Positions 45,314 through 57,689 are shown, counted from the first letter of the stretch. The stretch is 64,000 bases of DNA from Adineta ricciae (GCA_905250025.1 CAJNOJ010000326.1:2081-66080), one strand, 5' to 3'. Numbers and translations are program-made. Notes: generated by a model from the letters alone, not told the origin.

Positions 45314-45440
45314 AGTAAGGACGGATCATTTAATTTAATATATCTTAATTAACGACTGTTAATAAATGGAACGCGTTAACGTTAATTTTCACTTAATTAA
45401 GTGATTAACGATTAAATAATCATAATGTATGATCCTTACT
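45314..45440. mobile_element. foldback/MITE-like element, copy B
   Basis: Same 127-bp AGTAAGGA...TCCTTACT element as at 31160-31286, with the internal CACTTAATTAAGTG palindrome conserved. Confidence 0.5.
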
Positions 45441-45936
45441 GACAGCTATCTCTCAGTTTAACGCCATTGTGGAAACCAGTCTTAAAGAAAGTCTTCAATC
45501 CAAGGCTTATTAACCCGAATTCACATTGGTCAATTTCAGCCAATCAGCTATGACCGTAATTTTTTTTCAAAAGCTTATTCTCGCTAGAAATTCTTCCCGA
45601 GCGCATTATTGTCTTCAGTCTTTGTATCACAATGTTATACTTTCGTAAAACTCAATTGTAGACTGTGAAATTCTACTTCAAGGAACTGTACCTCTTCAAC
45701 TTGATTGTTGGTTACTGATCCGGAGAGCCTTTAAGGTTAAAAGACGCTATTTGCAAAACGGATTCTATTTGCTATTCAGAGATCTCAGTTGGTTGCTGAT
45801 TTGATTATAGATGTTCAATGTTTTCCTCGGATTGTGTAATCTCATCTGTGGATCTTTGAGTTCTTGTCAATGGGTGCTTAGCTGTTGAGCCAGAATAGAT
45901 TTACAACTGTCCCTGAAGTAATAGAGAAGCTTTCTT

Positions 45937-46024
45937 ATACGTTAATAACTTGATTAAATGGAAATTAACGGTTAGCAGGTTTCCGTTTACGTTAGTTTCA
46001 AATTAACGCAAATATCCACCCCTA
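45937..46024 (-). mobile_element. end of a hAT-like non-autonomous element
   Basis: On the minus strand the segment begins TAGGGGTGGATATTTGCG, close to the (C/T)AGGGGTG ends common in hAT elements, and continues with repeated TTAACG-type words similar to those in the foldback element. The other end was not found. Confidence 0.3.
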
Positions 46025-46311
46025 ATTACTAGTGGTATTACCCCTGGTTATTACAGGTGTTTCCATTGTTGGACCCAGATCGATCGGGGAAACGCGAATT
46101 TCGGCGTACTGACTTTCGCCATGGACTTTCACAACCATTTATTTTCCTTAAAAATAGTTTCTACACTCCTTAACACGTTTAGCGCGCACACACGGCACCA
46201 GGTGTGGGTGAGGGCTCTGTCTAAATTGAGTAAATACCTTTTTCACCAATGTTTTAACCGTACGGCGAAATTCATGCTACCCAATCATTCGATCATTTTA
46301 TTAGATTATTT

Positions 46312-47214
46312 ATGACTAGTATTCGAATTGGAAGTGAATGTACGACCAAAACAGTCTATTCTCAATTAATTGATGGAAATCGTGCACTAGATCTTCGTCT
46401 AAATCTATTTGAAAATGATATTTATATAGCGCAGGTATTACAAGGACTTTCTCTATCAGATGTTTTATTACAAGCTTGGAATTGTTTACAGAAAACAAAT
46501 GACGAAATTATCTTTATGACTTTAAGATATCCGTGTGGATTCAATCAAACATATATCGATCGACTTGCTTTACTTCTTGATGCATTTATAATCAGCAGAA
46601 TTCTTATCACACTGATTGAATATTCAAGAGATTTACTCAACCATACTTATGCGAAATTGATTACAAATAATATTTCACGTATTATCATTGTTACTGATGA
46701 TACTATTAATCCTGATGTTAATTCTTTCTTTTCTGCATCAAATTATTCACCACCTGATGGATGTAGTCAGACGTTATATGGATTTTATACGAATACCAAT
46801 GATATTAATGTAGTTATTAAGATGCAAACTGCTAATTATATTTATGCTCAAGAGATATTAGCACCATCATCTATTTATATGACACTGACACCAGCATATA
46901 ACGATATGATTAGCATCATTATCAATAATATTTTAGTGAATCTTCACCCATTAACCAAATCTGTCTTTCTTAGTATCCTCCGAACTCTGTTATTATCTGA
47001 GAATATCAATAATTTTAATCTTACTTATACATCACTCTACAATATTTATATTCAACAAAATGTGATATCAAGACGACATAGTATTGTCAGAAATATTCAA
47101 TCAATACCATCGTCTTCAACTAATGATAATATGTTTCTTCTATACACTGATTTTGATGTAAATAACAAAGACATCATCGATTTAGCTATTTCTTATTCAA
47201 CTGCATATTTTTGA
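46312..47214 (+). CDS. PI-PLC X-domain-like protein, probably catalytically dead or truncated
   Basis: 300 codons. The start TKTVYSQLIDGNRALDLRL matches the segment of PI-PLC X domains that follows the first catalytic His, then VLQGLSLSDVLLQAWNCL and NDEIIFMTLRYP. The first His block (LPGTHDSGTY-like) is missing from the frame; just upstream, LPNHSI in another frame may be its remnant. The second His position (HG) reads LQG. So either an upstream exon is missing or the gene is a pseudogene of the phospholipase-like family, which is common as secreted or GPI-linked proteins. Confidence 0.55.
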   Translation: MTSIRIGSECTTKTVYSQLIDGNRALDLRLNLFENDIYIAQVLQGLSLSDVLLQAWNCLQKTNDEIIFMTLRYPCGFNQTYIDRLALLLDAFIISRILITLIEYSRDLLNHTYAKLITNNISRIIIVTDDTINPDVNSFFSASNYSPPDGCSQTLYGFYTNTNDINVVIKMQTANYIYAQEILAPSSIYMTLTPAYNDMISIIINNILVNLHPLTKSVFLSILRTLLLSENINNFNLTYTSLYNIYIQQNVISRRHSIVRNIQSIPSSSTNDNMFLLYTDFDVNNKDIIDLAISYSTAYF

Positions 47215-47611
47215 CATTTAGATGAGGATCTCTATGCTTCCATATATAAAATTAATAATGGATAAATTTTTATCCACACTATGAAAGTGATTATTAGCAA
47301 AATGTACCGATTCATTTTCTTTTGGTTTAAGAAATTTCAAATTTTAAAACGAAAATAAAAGTTGGAAAAAACGCATCATCTCTCTTCCTACCTTTTCTTT
47401 GTACATAAAGTGTTCTCTTCATGATGTTAATCAAACAAAGAAGCAGTACTCAATTCTCGAGTAAACATTTTATTTGATGCAATAACTTTTATAAGGAAGA
47501 AAATGGTTGTTGGAAAATTCGTTTTTATTCTCACTATATATAAATCGGATAGTCAATGTATATTTTAATATGTAACATTGCAGTCAATTCGCTATCATTC
47601 CCAGTGAAAAG
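47215..47611. other. intergenic region with promoter of the small membrane protein
   Basis: AT-rich. It includes an AATAAA-like 3' end of the preceding gene near 47354 and the TATA box at 47537. Confidence 0.4.
47537..47544 (+). promoter_or_regulatory. TATA box
   Basis: TATATAAA lies about 70 bases before the ATG at 47612, leaving room for a short 5' UTR. Confidence 0.45.
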
Positions 47612-48320
47612 ATGCAGGTGAGTATTTTAATAATTATGAAAAATTTCTAAAATATGAAAACATTCTTCTTATAAAAATGATAAATTGATGAAAATTCAAC
47701 TTAAAATTGAATGTAGTGACTGAGAAATCGAAAGTATACTTCATTAGTACTTGACACAATTCGTCAATGATTCACAGATCAATTTAACTAAGATGTATCT
47801 TTCTTTAGATTTCAACAATAACAGAACTTGTAAACGAATCAAAAACAACGGGTAAGATCAAATAGTAACGGCTGTTCATCTTATCAATTTGAATGAACAA
47901 AAATATTCTTATGAGTTCGTTTTCGAAAGATAAATTAAACAAGCATATGAATACTTACACAATTTGAAAATCTGTACTAGTTTATGGATTAAAATTCTAT
48001 ATTCGTATCGGTGTTTTTGATAGTTTTGATTTGACTTAGGATTTGCAAAACTTCTTTTAGATCCAGTGAAAATTGTTGTGCCAGGCGGTTCATCGACGCC
48101 AACTCAACAAAGATTAGCTTACCTTCGAGGCGGTGGCAGTAATTCTAGTGTTTGCCTCCTTCTTATCTTCACTATTATCTTTCTTTTTATTGGTATTTCT
48201 TGCGTTTCCGCTGGCGGTGGTACTAAAAATATTCCAGCTGCAGGTGTTGGTGGTGCTTTTATTGCTCTTGGTGCTGTTTGCTGCCTTTGTTGTTTTTGTG
48301 CTTCTTGTAATAAATCATAA
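47612..48320 (+). CDS. small two-TM Gly/Cys-rich membrane protein (three exons)
   Basis: Exon 1 is only ATG CAG (47612-47617), exon 2 is 47809-47851 (ISTITELVNESKTT), exon 3 is 48061-48320. Splice sites are GTGAGT/TTTAG and GTAAGA/TTTTAG, all in phase, giving 102 residues. The product has two hydrophobic segments (VCLLLIFTIIFLFIGISCV and GVGGAFIALGAVCC) separated by a Gly-rich loop and ends CCLCCFCASCNKS, a Cys cluster likely to be palmitoylated. No family recognised. Confidence 0.65.
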
Positions 48321-51103
48321 TAAATAATGGCTTTTTAAACACAAAAAAAAATTATAATACAATATGAATAAAAGTCGTAAAACTCTTCATTATCTTACAC
48401 AATCATCAAGATCCAATAGATATTGTCATTATATCGAATTCCTCTTTTGTTTTTATTTAAAAGCTTTTTATGAATAGCACACAACAAAAGATTGATCGAT
48501 TGAAATATTCTAAGGATTAAATTTATCAACAGATACCAGCAGTGTGCAGATTTCCAAAAAAAAAGAAATTTCCCAAAATTCTATATCATACAATTCACTA
48601 TGAATGATAGATACGAGAGAAAGGTAGGGTCGATAAGAAAAAGTAAATCAAGAAATTTCGAGGTAATTTCAGTAATTTGGGGAAATTCTGTTTCATATGT
48701 TTAATCACGGGTAATAAATAAAAAAGAAGGATACGGCCGACAAGAGAAGGAAAATTAGGACACTTCGAGGTATTTTCGATAATTTCAGTGATTCGAGGGG
48801 TGAGGGTGAGTGACAAGTTCCTGGATCCATACCCGTATCCACCCACACCCTCATCCATCCTCACCCTCACCCTCAAGATTAAGTCTTTACGTCCGACTGT
48901 CCCTTGTAGAGGACATCACATTAATTGCTATATAGTGATAGGATAGCGTCTTATTCACAAAAACTACTGTTTTTAAAATGAAGACAGCCTAGATGAAAGT
49001 AAGATGGAGAGAAGAGCCTACTAAGATCACCATTGAACATGTAAATATTGCTCACAAAATTTCTAATTTTTTTAAGCACAATGCGTTCCCAATATGTCAC
49101 TATTTTTCTGCGTATTCAATAAGAGTTTTGAATGGTATCATTAGAAATAGGCTTAAGCTATAGTGTGAAACAACTTTATATATTTTAAACTTATCTAAAA
49201 AGATATTCTGGTTCTGTTAAAAAAGTGTTATTCTTTCACATTTTTTGGCATAGTAACAGCGGTTATTTTGACCTTTCCCTTTCGAAAATAATTGAAAATA
49301 CTTTAAAAAAATCGCCAGAGTAGATTTATAGTGAGCTTGAGCCACATCATCGAGCCACCCAAGTGAAAAACTATAATAATTATACTTCACCCACTTCATC
49401 CGCGTGGGAAATTTTTTTATCCTACCTGGTAGTTCTGAACATGGTGTTAGCTTATAAAGGATCCATAATCACTGCTAGTATGACTACTTCCTTCCTGCAT
49501 TCAGACAAACCCTGTCCGCCGTTAAGGCATTGGAGAATCATGACAATGATTTAGACTTTACCATGAATTCCCCTGAATTTAAACAAATTAATTATGATTA
49601 TATTAGAATTATATTAAAGAAAATCTCGTTCTTTCTCAAGATAATGAAGAAATATTTTGATTCGTGTGAATTCGAGATTCCACAATACTTCTCCATTCTT
49701 GAACCTTGTTATTCTATACTATTCCAGGAAATAATCTTACGAATTTCAATGTAAGACAGTTTTATATATGATATCTTCAAGATTATTGTTAATAAAACCT
49801 ATAAATATTTTCTAACTTTCTCGATATGATCGGATGAGATCTACCGAGGAGAAAACGAAATGATTATAAGTTTATTTTCTATTTTTCGTTCGATCTGACT
49901 AAAATTATTTGGTTATTTGTCAACAAATACATTATTCCAACTAATATTACTATTCAAGAACTATTTTGTTGAGAGGAAAATGAACAGCAATTCAATGTAA
50001 TTTATTGTCTAAACAATACGTTAATGTGCAAGAAACAGTTCTTTGATTTCCACATTCACAACGATTACATTTATCCATAAATGTTTCATCAATACTATAA
50101 ATTTTACTACCGTATTGACGCTTGATAATTAGAATTTTGTATAGCATTACTTTTTGTTGTTATTCATAAACAAAAGAAAATAAACAAAATGTAGATTTGA
50201 TAATTTTTCATCTTTCAACCTTTAAATTTCCATAGAAAGAAAAGGAAACGAAAAGATATTTATAGAGTACATAAGAGAAAAATTGCAATTGTCTATGATT
50301 GAGTGGAATACACAATCGAAATAAAAGTCAATTATACAGACAATAACGAAGGAATTTCGAGGCATAGCAAACAATATGATTGGTTAATTCAACATGATGC
50401 AAGTTTTTTCATTCATACTTAAAATTGATATAGTTACAGAATTTTTACTTTAAAAAAATAATTTCTCAAATCTTTTTTTAGAATATCTTTTTTGTTTGTT
50501 ATTCAAGAATATTTTTCCAAAAAAATAATGCAAATAGTGTATGCACTATCATGTGATTGTTAAATCTTTGATAGTACAAAAAAATTAATTTTGTTAAGAG
50601 CTGTCATTTTCAGCAAATGAATAACTCTAACAGTACTAATCATATCAAGAGTACTCGATAAACACTCATGCTGGAAAATGTAATGAGAACGCACGAGTAC
50701 TCATAAACTCTTTTTTTATCCATAAAAAGTATTACTTCTTAATTTTGAACTTAGAAAGTAGCACAACTGATAAGTTTATGAACGAAAATTGATGTTGAGG
50801 ATAAATTAGAACGATATTCACATTTATTCCAGAGATATACTGAATCACATGAAAAATCTTTCAGTAGTAACAAATATTTGTTTTACTCAACTGAATAGTC
50901 AAAAGTCTTACATTAGTAACAGGATATTTGGAAAAATACATATGACTTCATCAATTGTACTACTTTCTAAGTTTAAAATTGAAAATTTCATTAGGAAACA
51001 TTCCCATTGATTTCAATTCCAGATTTACATCAAGACAGAAGATTATTGTCTTGACTTTTATATTGTTTTAAAGATTTTCATTTAATTAATGTAGGAATAT
51101 CAT
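48321..51103. other. gene-poor AT-rich region
   Basis: Contains inverted GAGGGT tracts (48797-48876). Around 49480-49754 there is a plus-strand frame of about 75 codons (DFTMNSPEFKQINYDYIRII...) that might be a transposase remnant but has no diagnostic motif. Nothing else is supported. Confidence 0.4.
48797..48876. repeat. inverted GAGGGT/ACCCTC tracts
   Basis: GAGGGGTGAGGGTGAGTG is followed about 40 bases later by CTCACCCTCACCCTCAAG, so the two tracts face each other and could form a hairpin. The same hexamer appears at other places in the window. Confidence 0.6.
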
Positions 51104-52069
51104 ATGGCAAACAGTACATCTACTAACGAAACACTCTTTACACATGGACCGTTTGTAGAAAATATTATTCTTGATTCTATTACAATTAGTTTTTGTATAT
51201 TAGCCATTGGAAAAACATTTTTATTGATTCTTTTCATTTTAATTCGTCATCAATTGAGAAAATCAAAAGAGAAAATTCCTTGTCTTCTTAGTTTAAATTT
51301 ATATATGGGTATATTTATATTTATTCTTTTTATTCTTGATATGTTCATATCAATGCTCAAAGGTCATCTATATCCAAATACATTACAACTTACAGATAAG
51401 ATACAATGGTGTCATATAAAAGCATATCTTATCAATGTTGCTATGACCTATTCACTTTATTCAAACACACTTCATAGCTTATATCGTTTTGTTCGTATCG
51501 TTTATTATACACGTTGTTCTCTCTATCAAAATATTTATTTATATATTTTTGGTATAATTATTCAACTAATTTTAAGTCTAATTCAACCAATACCACTTCT
51601 TTTCACAGGTATCTATGGTTATGAAGATTATCATTGTCAAATACTTTTAACAGAATGGATTGGAGTAATGATAGCAACTGTTCTCATTTGGATTCCACCA
51701 CTTTCCATTACAATAACGATTTATATTTATACAGTATATTATTTACGAAAAAATTCTTCAACATTTACTTTTCGGCAACAAACAAGATTTACGCGTGATG
51801 TTACAGTCATAAAACGTATTGTATGGTCAATTATATTTGTAATTTCATGTACTATTCCTGCATTTAGTGTAACAATTATGTTTTATTTATTTGCTTATGC
51901 TGGATGGTGGAGAAATCATTTGGCATGGTTAGGTTTTATTTTATCGTTTACTGGTATGAGTTTTGTTCATACATGGTTTTCTCCTCATCTTCATCTTTTC
52001 CCCTTACGAAGATCAAATCGAATTAATCATCAGCAGACGACAAGAATCGTTGTTATAAACTTAAGATAG
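51104..52069 (+). CDS. rhodopsin-like 7TM receptor 3
   Basis: 321 residues, single exon. An N-terminal segment with N-glycosylation sites (MANSTSTNETLF) precedes seven hydrophobic helices. TM3 ends in LYRFVRIVYY in place of DRY; TM6 is IVWSIIFVISCTIPAFS and TM7 is FTGMSFVHTWFSPHLHLF, in which NPxxY is not evident. Orphan receptor. The 3' part from 51681 is repeated at 59289-59677. Confidence 0.75.
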   Translation: MANSTSTNETLFTHGPFVENIILDSITISFCILAIGKTFLLILFILIRHQLRKSKEKIPCLLSLNLYMGIFIFILFILDMFISMLKGHLYPNTLQLTDKIQWCHIKAYLINVAMTYSLYSNTLHSLYRFVRIVYYTRCSLYQNIYLYIFGIIIQLILSLIQPIPLLFTGIYGYEDYHCQILLTEWIGVMIATVLIWIPPLSITITIYIYTVYYLRKNSSTFTFRQQTRFTRDVTVIKRIVWSIIFVISCTIPAFSVTIMFYLFAYAGWWRNHLAWLGFILSFTGMSFVHTWFSPHLHLFPLRRSNRINHQQTTRIVVINLR

Positions 52070-53159
52070 ATGATGTCGAACATTTGAAAATTTTTCTTTC
52101 TTATTTATTGTTCACAAATCAACCTATATATTTATATTTTAGAATAAAAACCAATTGTCTCTTATGTTCATTAACTGATATATAATACATTTGTATAACT
52201 ATCATGAGGGTGAGCGGATGGGGGTGTGGATGAGTCAAAGCACGTCATCATCGCGATTTTAATCCCGCTAAAGAAATCATTAGATAGTTTTAAACTGCAT
52301 GGGCTATTCAAATGATCCGAAGATCATAGATAAAGCTGCATAATCTACGTAGTTCGACAAATAGTCGATCTAAAGACAGCGTGGTGTACGGTTTATGTGG
52401 TGGTGAATGATACGATATATAGTATTTTAGCGTTTCTTGTATATTGCATTTGGACGCTAGGAAGTAATAAGGTGAATGATCAGTAACATCGGATTATAGC
52501 GACACCGGATGGAATACTATAGATTGCGCGTTCAGTTGTGTAGAGGGGGATTGATTTGTCATACGGTTTATGTTTATTTCCTTGAATGTGATTATACTCA
52601 CTTGTGTCGAACTTGAAAGTTGATTTTAAGTGCTTAGTTGCATGCTCAAAAGTTGAAGGATTCTATTATTTCAAGTAGTGAAATACTGTAGCATTCATTT
52701 CACATCGCTAGTTTGGTGCTAACCTCTTCTAAACCATCGCGCACCCTCGCTGTCGAAAAGTATTTGACTTTGCATATCATTGACAATTTGGTGACATTCC
52801 TGGTTGTAAAGAATTTCGATGGATACATAACCGAAGTGAGCACACAGTTAGTAAATGATCACAAAATCAACGCAGACTAATGTTATCAGTTTCTTCGTTT
52901 TTTCATCTGACAAACTGTAAATGAAGCCAGGCGCGCTTTCATATTTTCTCTGTCATCGTAAAGATTGTCTGCTCATTGGTCATTTTCAAAATTTACGAAG
53001 TATCCTGACCAGGTGAAGGAGTAAGAGTGTGAATTTTGCCGAACGAACCTAGTGCAATAAAAAAAATGGAATATGTTTTGTTAGAGCTTGGTTTGAATCT
53101 AATCTATAAACGATAGTGGTTCGATAGTTTATTCGAGAAAAAAAGAAAAAGAAGTCTAT
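52070..53159. other. flank between receptor 3 and the Penelope-like element, copy C
   Basis: Begins with a GAGGGT-containing stretch (52205-52234). A reading frame seen in copy D (60251-60517) is interrupted here by a TAG and a deletion, so it is not a conserved gene. Confidence 0.45.
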
Positions 53160-55560
53160 GACAGACAAATTATCTAAAAGCTCTACTTCGCAGTTTTTCT
53201 CGTTCTGTTCTCGTTGTCGATTATTTGGTTGGCGTCATAAAAGTCGTTTTGTCAACTTGAGATTGTTTTTGGTTCCTATGATCAGACACCTGTTGATTCC
53301 ATAGCTGATGAACATTCCTTTTGTAAGTAGACAGTCGATTTTCATACGATTAATAGATAATAACGCTTGAATCCCATTTCGATGGACCTGTTTTCTGAAA
53401 TTGAACCGCGGATTCACTCATAAATTCTTCGATGGTGCCACATGACGCTTTGAAGATATTTGATTGTATGGCAATTCCTTGAATAGTTGTTTTATTCAAT
53501 AATTCATGGCACCTCTCGATGAAGTCTTTTTCACTATGATAAGCGTCTACTACATTTCGATCCATTCTATTTTGATTGGCGAATCTATTGAATTGTGCAT
53601 AAATAAATCGAGGCGGATAGCTAAGATTGCGAATATAAAGATAGTCTGTCTCGAACTGTAGTAGACGAACTTACCCGTTATACAATAACATCAACTTGAC
53701 GAACTGTTGCTCGTCGTCAAATACTGCTAATGTTGAGGAGTATTGAACCGCTCGCCAGAGAGCAGTATTGATGATATTTCCAAATACGTGTTTGGAATGA
53801 TTAGATGTAAACTGTACCACATACAGTTCAGCTGCTTTTATGATGAACTGATGTTGTTGAGGTGCCATCCTTGTTTTTGATAAGAACAACCAAAAACGAC
53901 ACATCGCATCCAATGTTGCGCGCCAGTTTAATGTTTGGGTGAAAATTATTAACCGTTCTACCATTTCATGAAGTTTTTCTAATGACTCATTCGAGGTGAA
54001 AAAGACGTCATCAATATATCTGATGTAAAGAAAAGTGAGACGGACAAGGAGATAATGTGGTGTTCCAATAGAAAGGTAAAGTTTTACGGTCATAGATTTC
54101 GTTTGAAGATGCTTGTCGTTGGGAAAATTCCTTTTCCCATTTGCACATGAATATATTCGCCAATGTTGAAGTGAATGCAGATTCGATTGCTCCGCGGACG
54201 ACTTGTCGATAGAATTTCTTCTCATAGGTGAACACATTTTCTGTGATGAAAAGACGAGCTAATTTCCGAATAGCATCAATTGGTACGCCTTTCAATTTTC
54301 GGTACCCATGTAGCATGAGAAATTCGGTTAGAATTTTCAGAGACTCTTCTTGAGGTCACATAGTGTATAAATCTTTGATATCGAATGTGCACAAATGAGT
54401 TGTTGGTTGTGGATAGTCATTTGTCGTGTACGTTTCGAGACGACGAATGAGATCAACACCGTCGATAATTGAAGTTGAACGAACATGTTTATCAAATAAC
54501 AGTCGAAGTAATCGATCAAGAAATTTGGAAATGCCAGCTGTTGGCGTATTCATTGATGGTACAATCGGGCGCAGTGGAGTTTCTTCCTACAAATACGAAT
54601 AAAACGGTAGGTGGTAGTCAGCAGAAGATGTTCACAAATTACCTTATGTAGTTTTGAAACGAAACATAAATAAGCGAGTTCAATTTTGTCGAAGACTGGC
54701 CGTAGTGGATTAGTCTCTAATTAAACCTAAGCTTCCACTTTTTGCCGATAAGCGTCTACTTTTCGCTCTTAAGCTTTGGTATCGCCGAAATGAAATATGC
54801 CGGCTTTGTCTGTCACACGAAGAATCTAATTGTATTCTCGTTCAGCTTGTTTTCCTTGATATGTACGTGAATACAGACACGTTTGATTTGGTCGCATATA
54901 GCTAGGACCTTCAAAAATGGAAAAGACAAAAACCAAAAACAATGTGGATAAGAAAAAACTGGTATATCTCATACTTACCGTTGTGTGACAGATAGTCAAA
55001 TTTCTTTGAAACGTAGGAAGAGATGAGTTGGTGTTCTCAATCTGTTGCTGGACACTGGACAACTCGTGTTGATATAAGTATTCTTGATGTTCAATCTTGT
55101 TTTCATACCCTTGTAGTTCAACATTTAGCATAAATCTCTTAAGTTCTTGTAGCATCTTCAAACGCCTGTTGCTCAGTTGTTTTATATCGAGGTTAGATAT
55201 GATGATATGAGATTCGTTGTTCAAACAGCATAATTTCTTCCAACACCTTCATCTGTTTCTGTCGAATGATTGTTAATCGGTCGATCAACTCGAGCTAGAG
55301 AAAAATATAAAAGAAACGATGAACGTTAACGGCTAGATAATACTAACTTGGCCGACATCCGAAAAATAATAATACAATTCTTCGCCGATCTGTTTTTCAT
55401 GAATGTCATCTTTGAACTGGTGTATTCGATAATGAATTGCTCTGATAAAGTTAAAATAATGTAAACGAACGAATTCTTTCAGTCTTCCATCGATGATGTC
55501 CAACAGAGATAATGTTGATGGACAGGTCAAAAATTGTTTCGTCAACACATACACCGACAA
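53160..55560 (-). mobile_element. Penelope-like retroelement, endonuclease not seen, decayed (copy C)
   Basis: Minus-strand order: N-terminal helical part (55333-55560, 54826-55224, with KQLSNRRLKMLQELKRFML), GPSYMRPNQT block, RT region (LRLLFDKHVRSTSI, LCTFDIKDLYTM as motif A, RKLARLFITENVFTYEKKFYRQVVRGAIESAF, YIRYIDDVFFTSNES with the YxDD catalytic box) and thumb (VQFTSNHSKHVFGNIINTAL). Frames are broken several times. A GT-AG intron of 53 nt (55295-55347) joins two N-terminal segments in phase. No GIY-YIG domain was seen, which fits the Athena-type elements of bdelloids that live near telomeres. Confidence 0.8.
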
Positions 55561-56810
55561 CCGTCATTTCTACGTTTCTCGAACCACTACTTCGACCATT
55601 GTTTGATAGGCACGTTCGTTCAACAACAATTATTAACAATGTTGATCTTATTCGCCGTCTCAGAGCATTTACTGCTAACGGCTATTTCAAACCAACAACT
55701 TTATTCCACTTGATGCCATTCGGAAATTAGCTCGTCTGGTTTTGACAGAAAAATATGTTTACATATGATAAGAAATTCTATCGACAAGTAGTCGGTGGTG
55801 CGATAGGATTAGATTTTACTCTAACTTCAGCCAATATCTTTATATGAAAATGGGAAAAACCGTTTGTCCTTTAGCAAACAAGTTCAAATGAAATCTATGG
55901 CCAGCACGTTTACCCTTTTAATTTAAGTGCTATACTGGCAACTTATCTATATGATTGCTCTTTACTACAGATACATGGATGACATCATCTGTACGTCGAA
56001 CGAATCTTTCGCTAAAATCAATCGAATGTTAGATGAAGTCAATTTATTTCATCCCAATATCAAATTAGTCCGTCAAATTGGCTCAAGCGCATCCTTTCTC
56101 CATGCTCAGATCGAAAATAGAAATCGCATATTGCCAACATCAGATCATCACAAAGAAGCAGTTGAACCTTATGTGATACCATTTACATCTGATCATCCAA
56201 AGCATGTGTTCATGAGTATCATCAATACGGTACTTATACGAGCTATTCGATATTCTTCAACATTATCAACATTTCAAAGTGAACGACGCTCCATCAAATT
56301 AATGTTGTTGTATAACGGATTAGATAAACGTACCGAGTTCGCGATCTAATCATTCTCTTATTCACAATTGTAGGTATCTACCTCGATTCATTCAACACAT
56401 TCTTTGCTGACAATTGAGCAAATCAAAATGTGACCAATACCATATACAATGATGATGATTTTAGCAACAAACGCTGAGAACTATTACATAGACTATCTAT
56501 CCCAGAAATGATTGTCCAATCAAGAATATCAAGAGCAGTATACAGTAATAATGAAAATCCTACAAATAATCAAATGGATCAATCAAATAATAACTATCTA
56601 TCTAAATGGTATACTAATATCATTTTCCATTACACTTATGAAAATCGATTAGCGGACTGCAAAAAAGACATCCATCAACTTTGAGACCAACACTTTCAGC
56701 AAACTCCAGTGATCAACACACGCCTGATAACAGGCACCAAGGACAATCCGAATTTGATCGAACAACCTGTAGGACAACAATCACGTCTTCAACAGCGAAA
56801 CTAAATAATA
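55512..56810 (+). mobile_element. Penelope-like retroelement fragment, opposite orientation (copy C)
   Basis: Starts inside the RT (STFLEPLLRPLFDRHVRSTTI), continues with LDAIRKLARLVLTE in a shifted frame, then YRYMDDIICTSNES (catalytic YxDD) and the thumb (PFTSDHPKHVFMSIINTVL) to about 56810. It joins the 5' end of the minus-strand element head to head. The block with motif A (TFDIxDLYT) is missing between PTTL and DAIRKLAR, so it cannot encode an active enzyme. Confidence 0.8.
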
Positions 56811-57689
56811 GATAATGCAATCAAACATTTCCTATATAAATCCTTGTATATATATATACATATTCGTTTCTTCTATGCACCTTCCATTCATCTTATTATA
56901 CTGCTAGGTGACAAATACTAAGAATCGTTAAGGCTAGACCGTACCGCCGCCGAAATAATTCCGCTGTCTCAATCATTTCATTTCAGATTAACCATCTACA
57001 CCACAAACACTTCATTCGAATGTAAAACAACAAGTCCGATAAAACGAAGGCAATCTTTACAATTTTTTTCATTTTCAAATAATCTCGTATCTCCTTCAGA
57101 TATTCATGAAAAACAAAACAAAGAAGACGTTCAGAATAAACTAAATAATATTTTCTTTCATAAAATGGAACAAAATCTACTTATTTTTTCAGCGCTTAAC
57201 TTCATAAAGAAGGAAAGAAAAGACAGAATTAGAAAATCACCGACACATGCTCTACTTCAATCTTTCTTTACAAGTCCCAACCAAACCTAAAAATACAGAA
57301 AACGAATAGAGATCAGAATACTTATTTATAATATTTTATCATGGGACAAACCACGATACCTAAACATCAACAACACAACGCAAACGCTAACAAACGCAGC
57401 ACAACCGCACAAAAGACTCACCGCAATCCAAAAACAACAAAAAACATTAGTCCAACCATTGCATATATCAAGCAATTCAACACCTTCTAAAACACTGCAT
57501 AGGTTATGGTCTTCAACTCCATTTTCTTCAAAAGCAACCATACAGATTTTTCCAAACAGGGTAACAAAATCCTATCAACCATTTCCATCAAGAGTATTAT
57601 TTTACCTATCTCCAAAACACAGTCAGTTACAGCCCTTCACATGCTTACATGGTGGAAAACCAACTGAGGATATCCCTCAGCAAGGTTGA

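Larger units (their letters stand above)
31718..45872. repeat. large direct duplication, copy B
   Basis: Starts inside the PP-loop gene with 321 nt equal to 21712-22032 and runs collinear with copy A to 45872. It is longer because it retains a full BTB gene and the 38611-42833 segment (fucosidase 5' exons, PrsW-like gene, tRNA-like gene, ribozyme-like fold). Confidence 0.9.
44838..46311. other. intergenic region with foldback and hAT-like remnants
   Basis: The part to 45872 is the end of copy B; from 45873 the sequence is single-copy in the window. Contains the foldback element 45314-45440 and a hAT-like end near 46024. An open frame of 121 codons at 44841-45206 is not kept in copy A and looks like 3' UTR. 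Confidence 0.4.
51681..56130. repeat. second direct duplication, copy C
   Basis: Collinear with 59289-64000 (copy D): receptor 3' end, non-coding flank and both Penelope-like elements. Copies are roughly 90-95% identical by eye. C lacks about 47 nt near 52806 and 206 nt near 54828 that are present in D. Confidence 0.85.

Noticed and set aside
49363-49754. hAT transposase fragment
   Set aside because: No catalytic or dimerisation motif could be recognised; the likeness is too vague.
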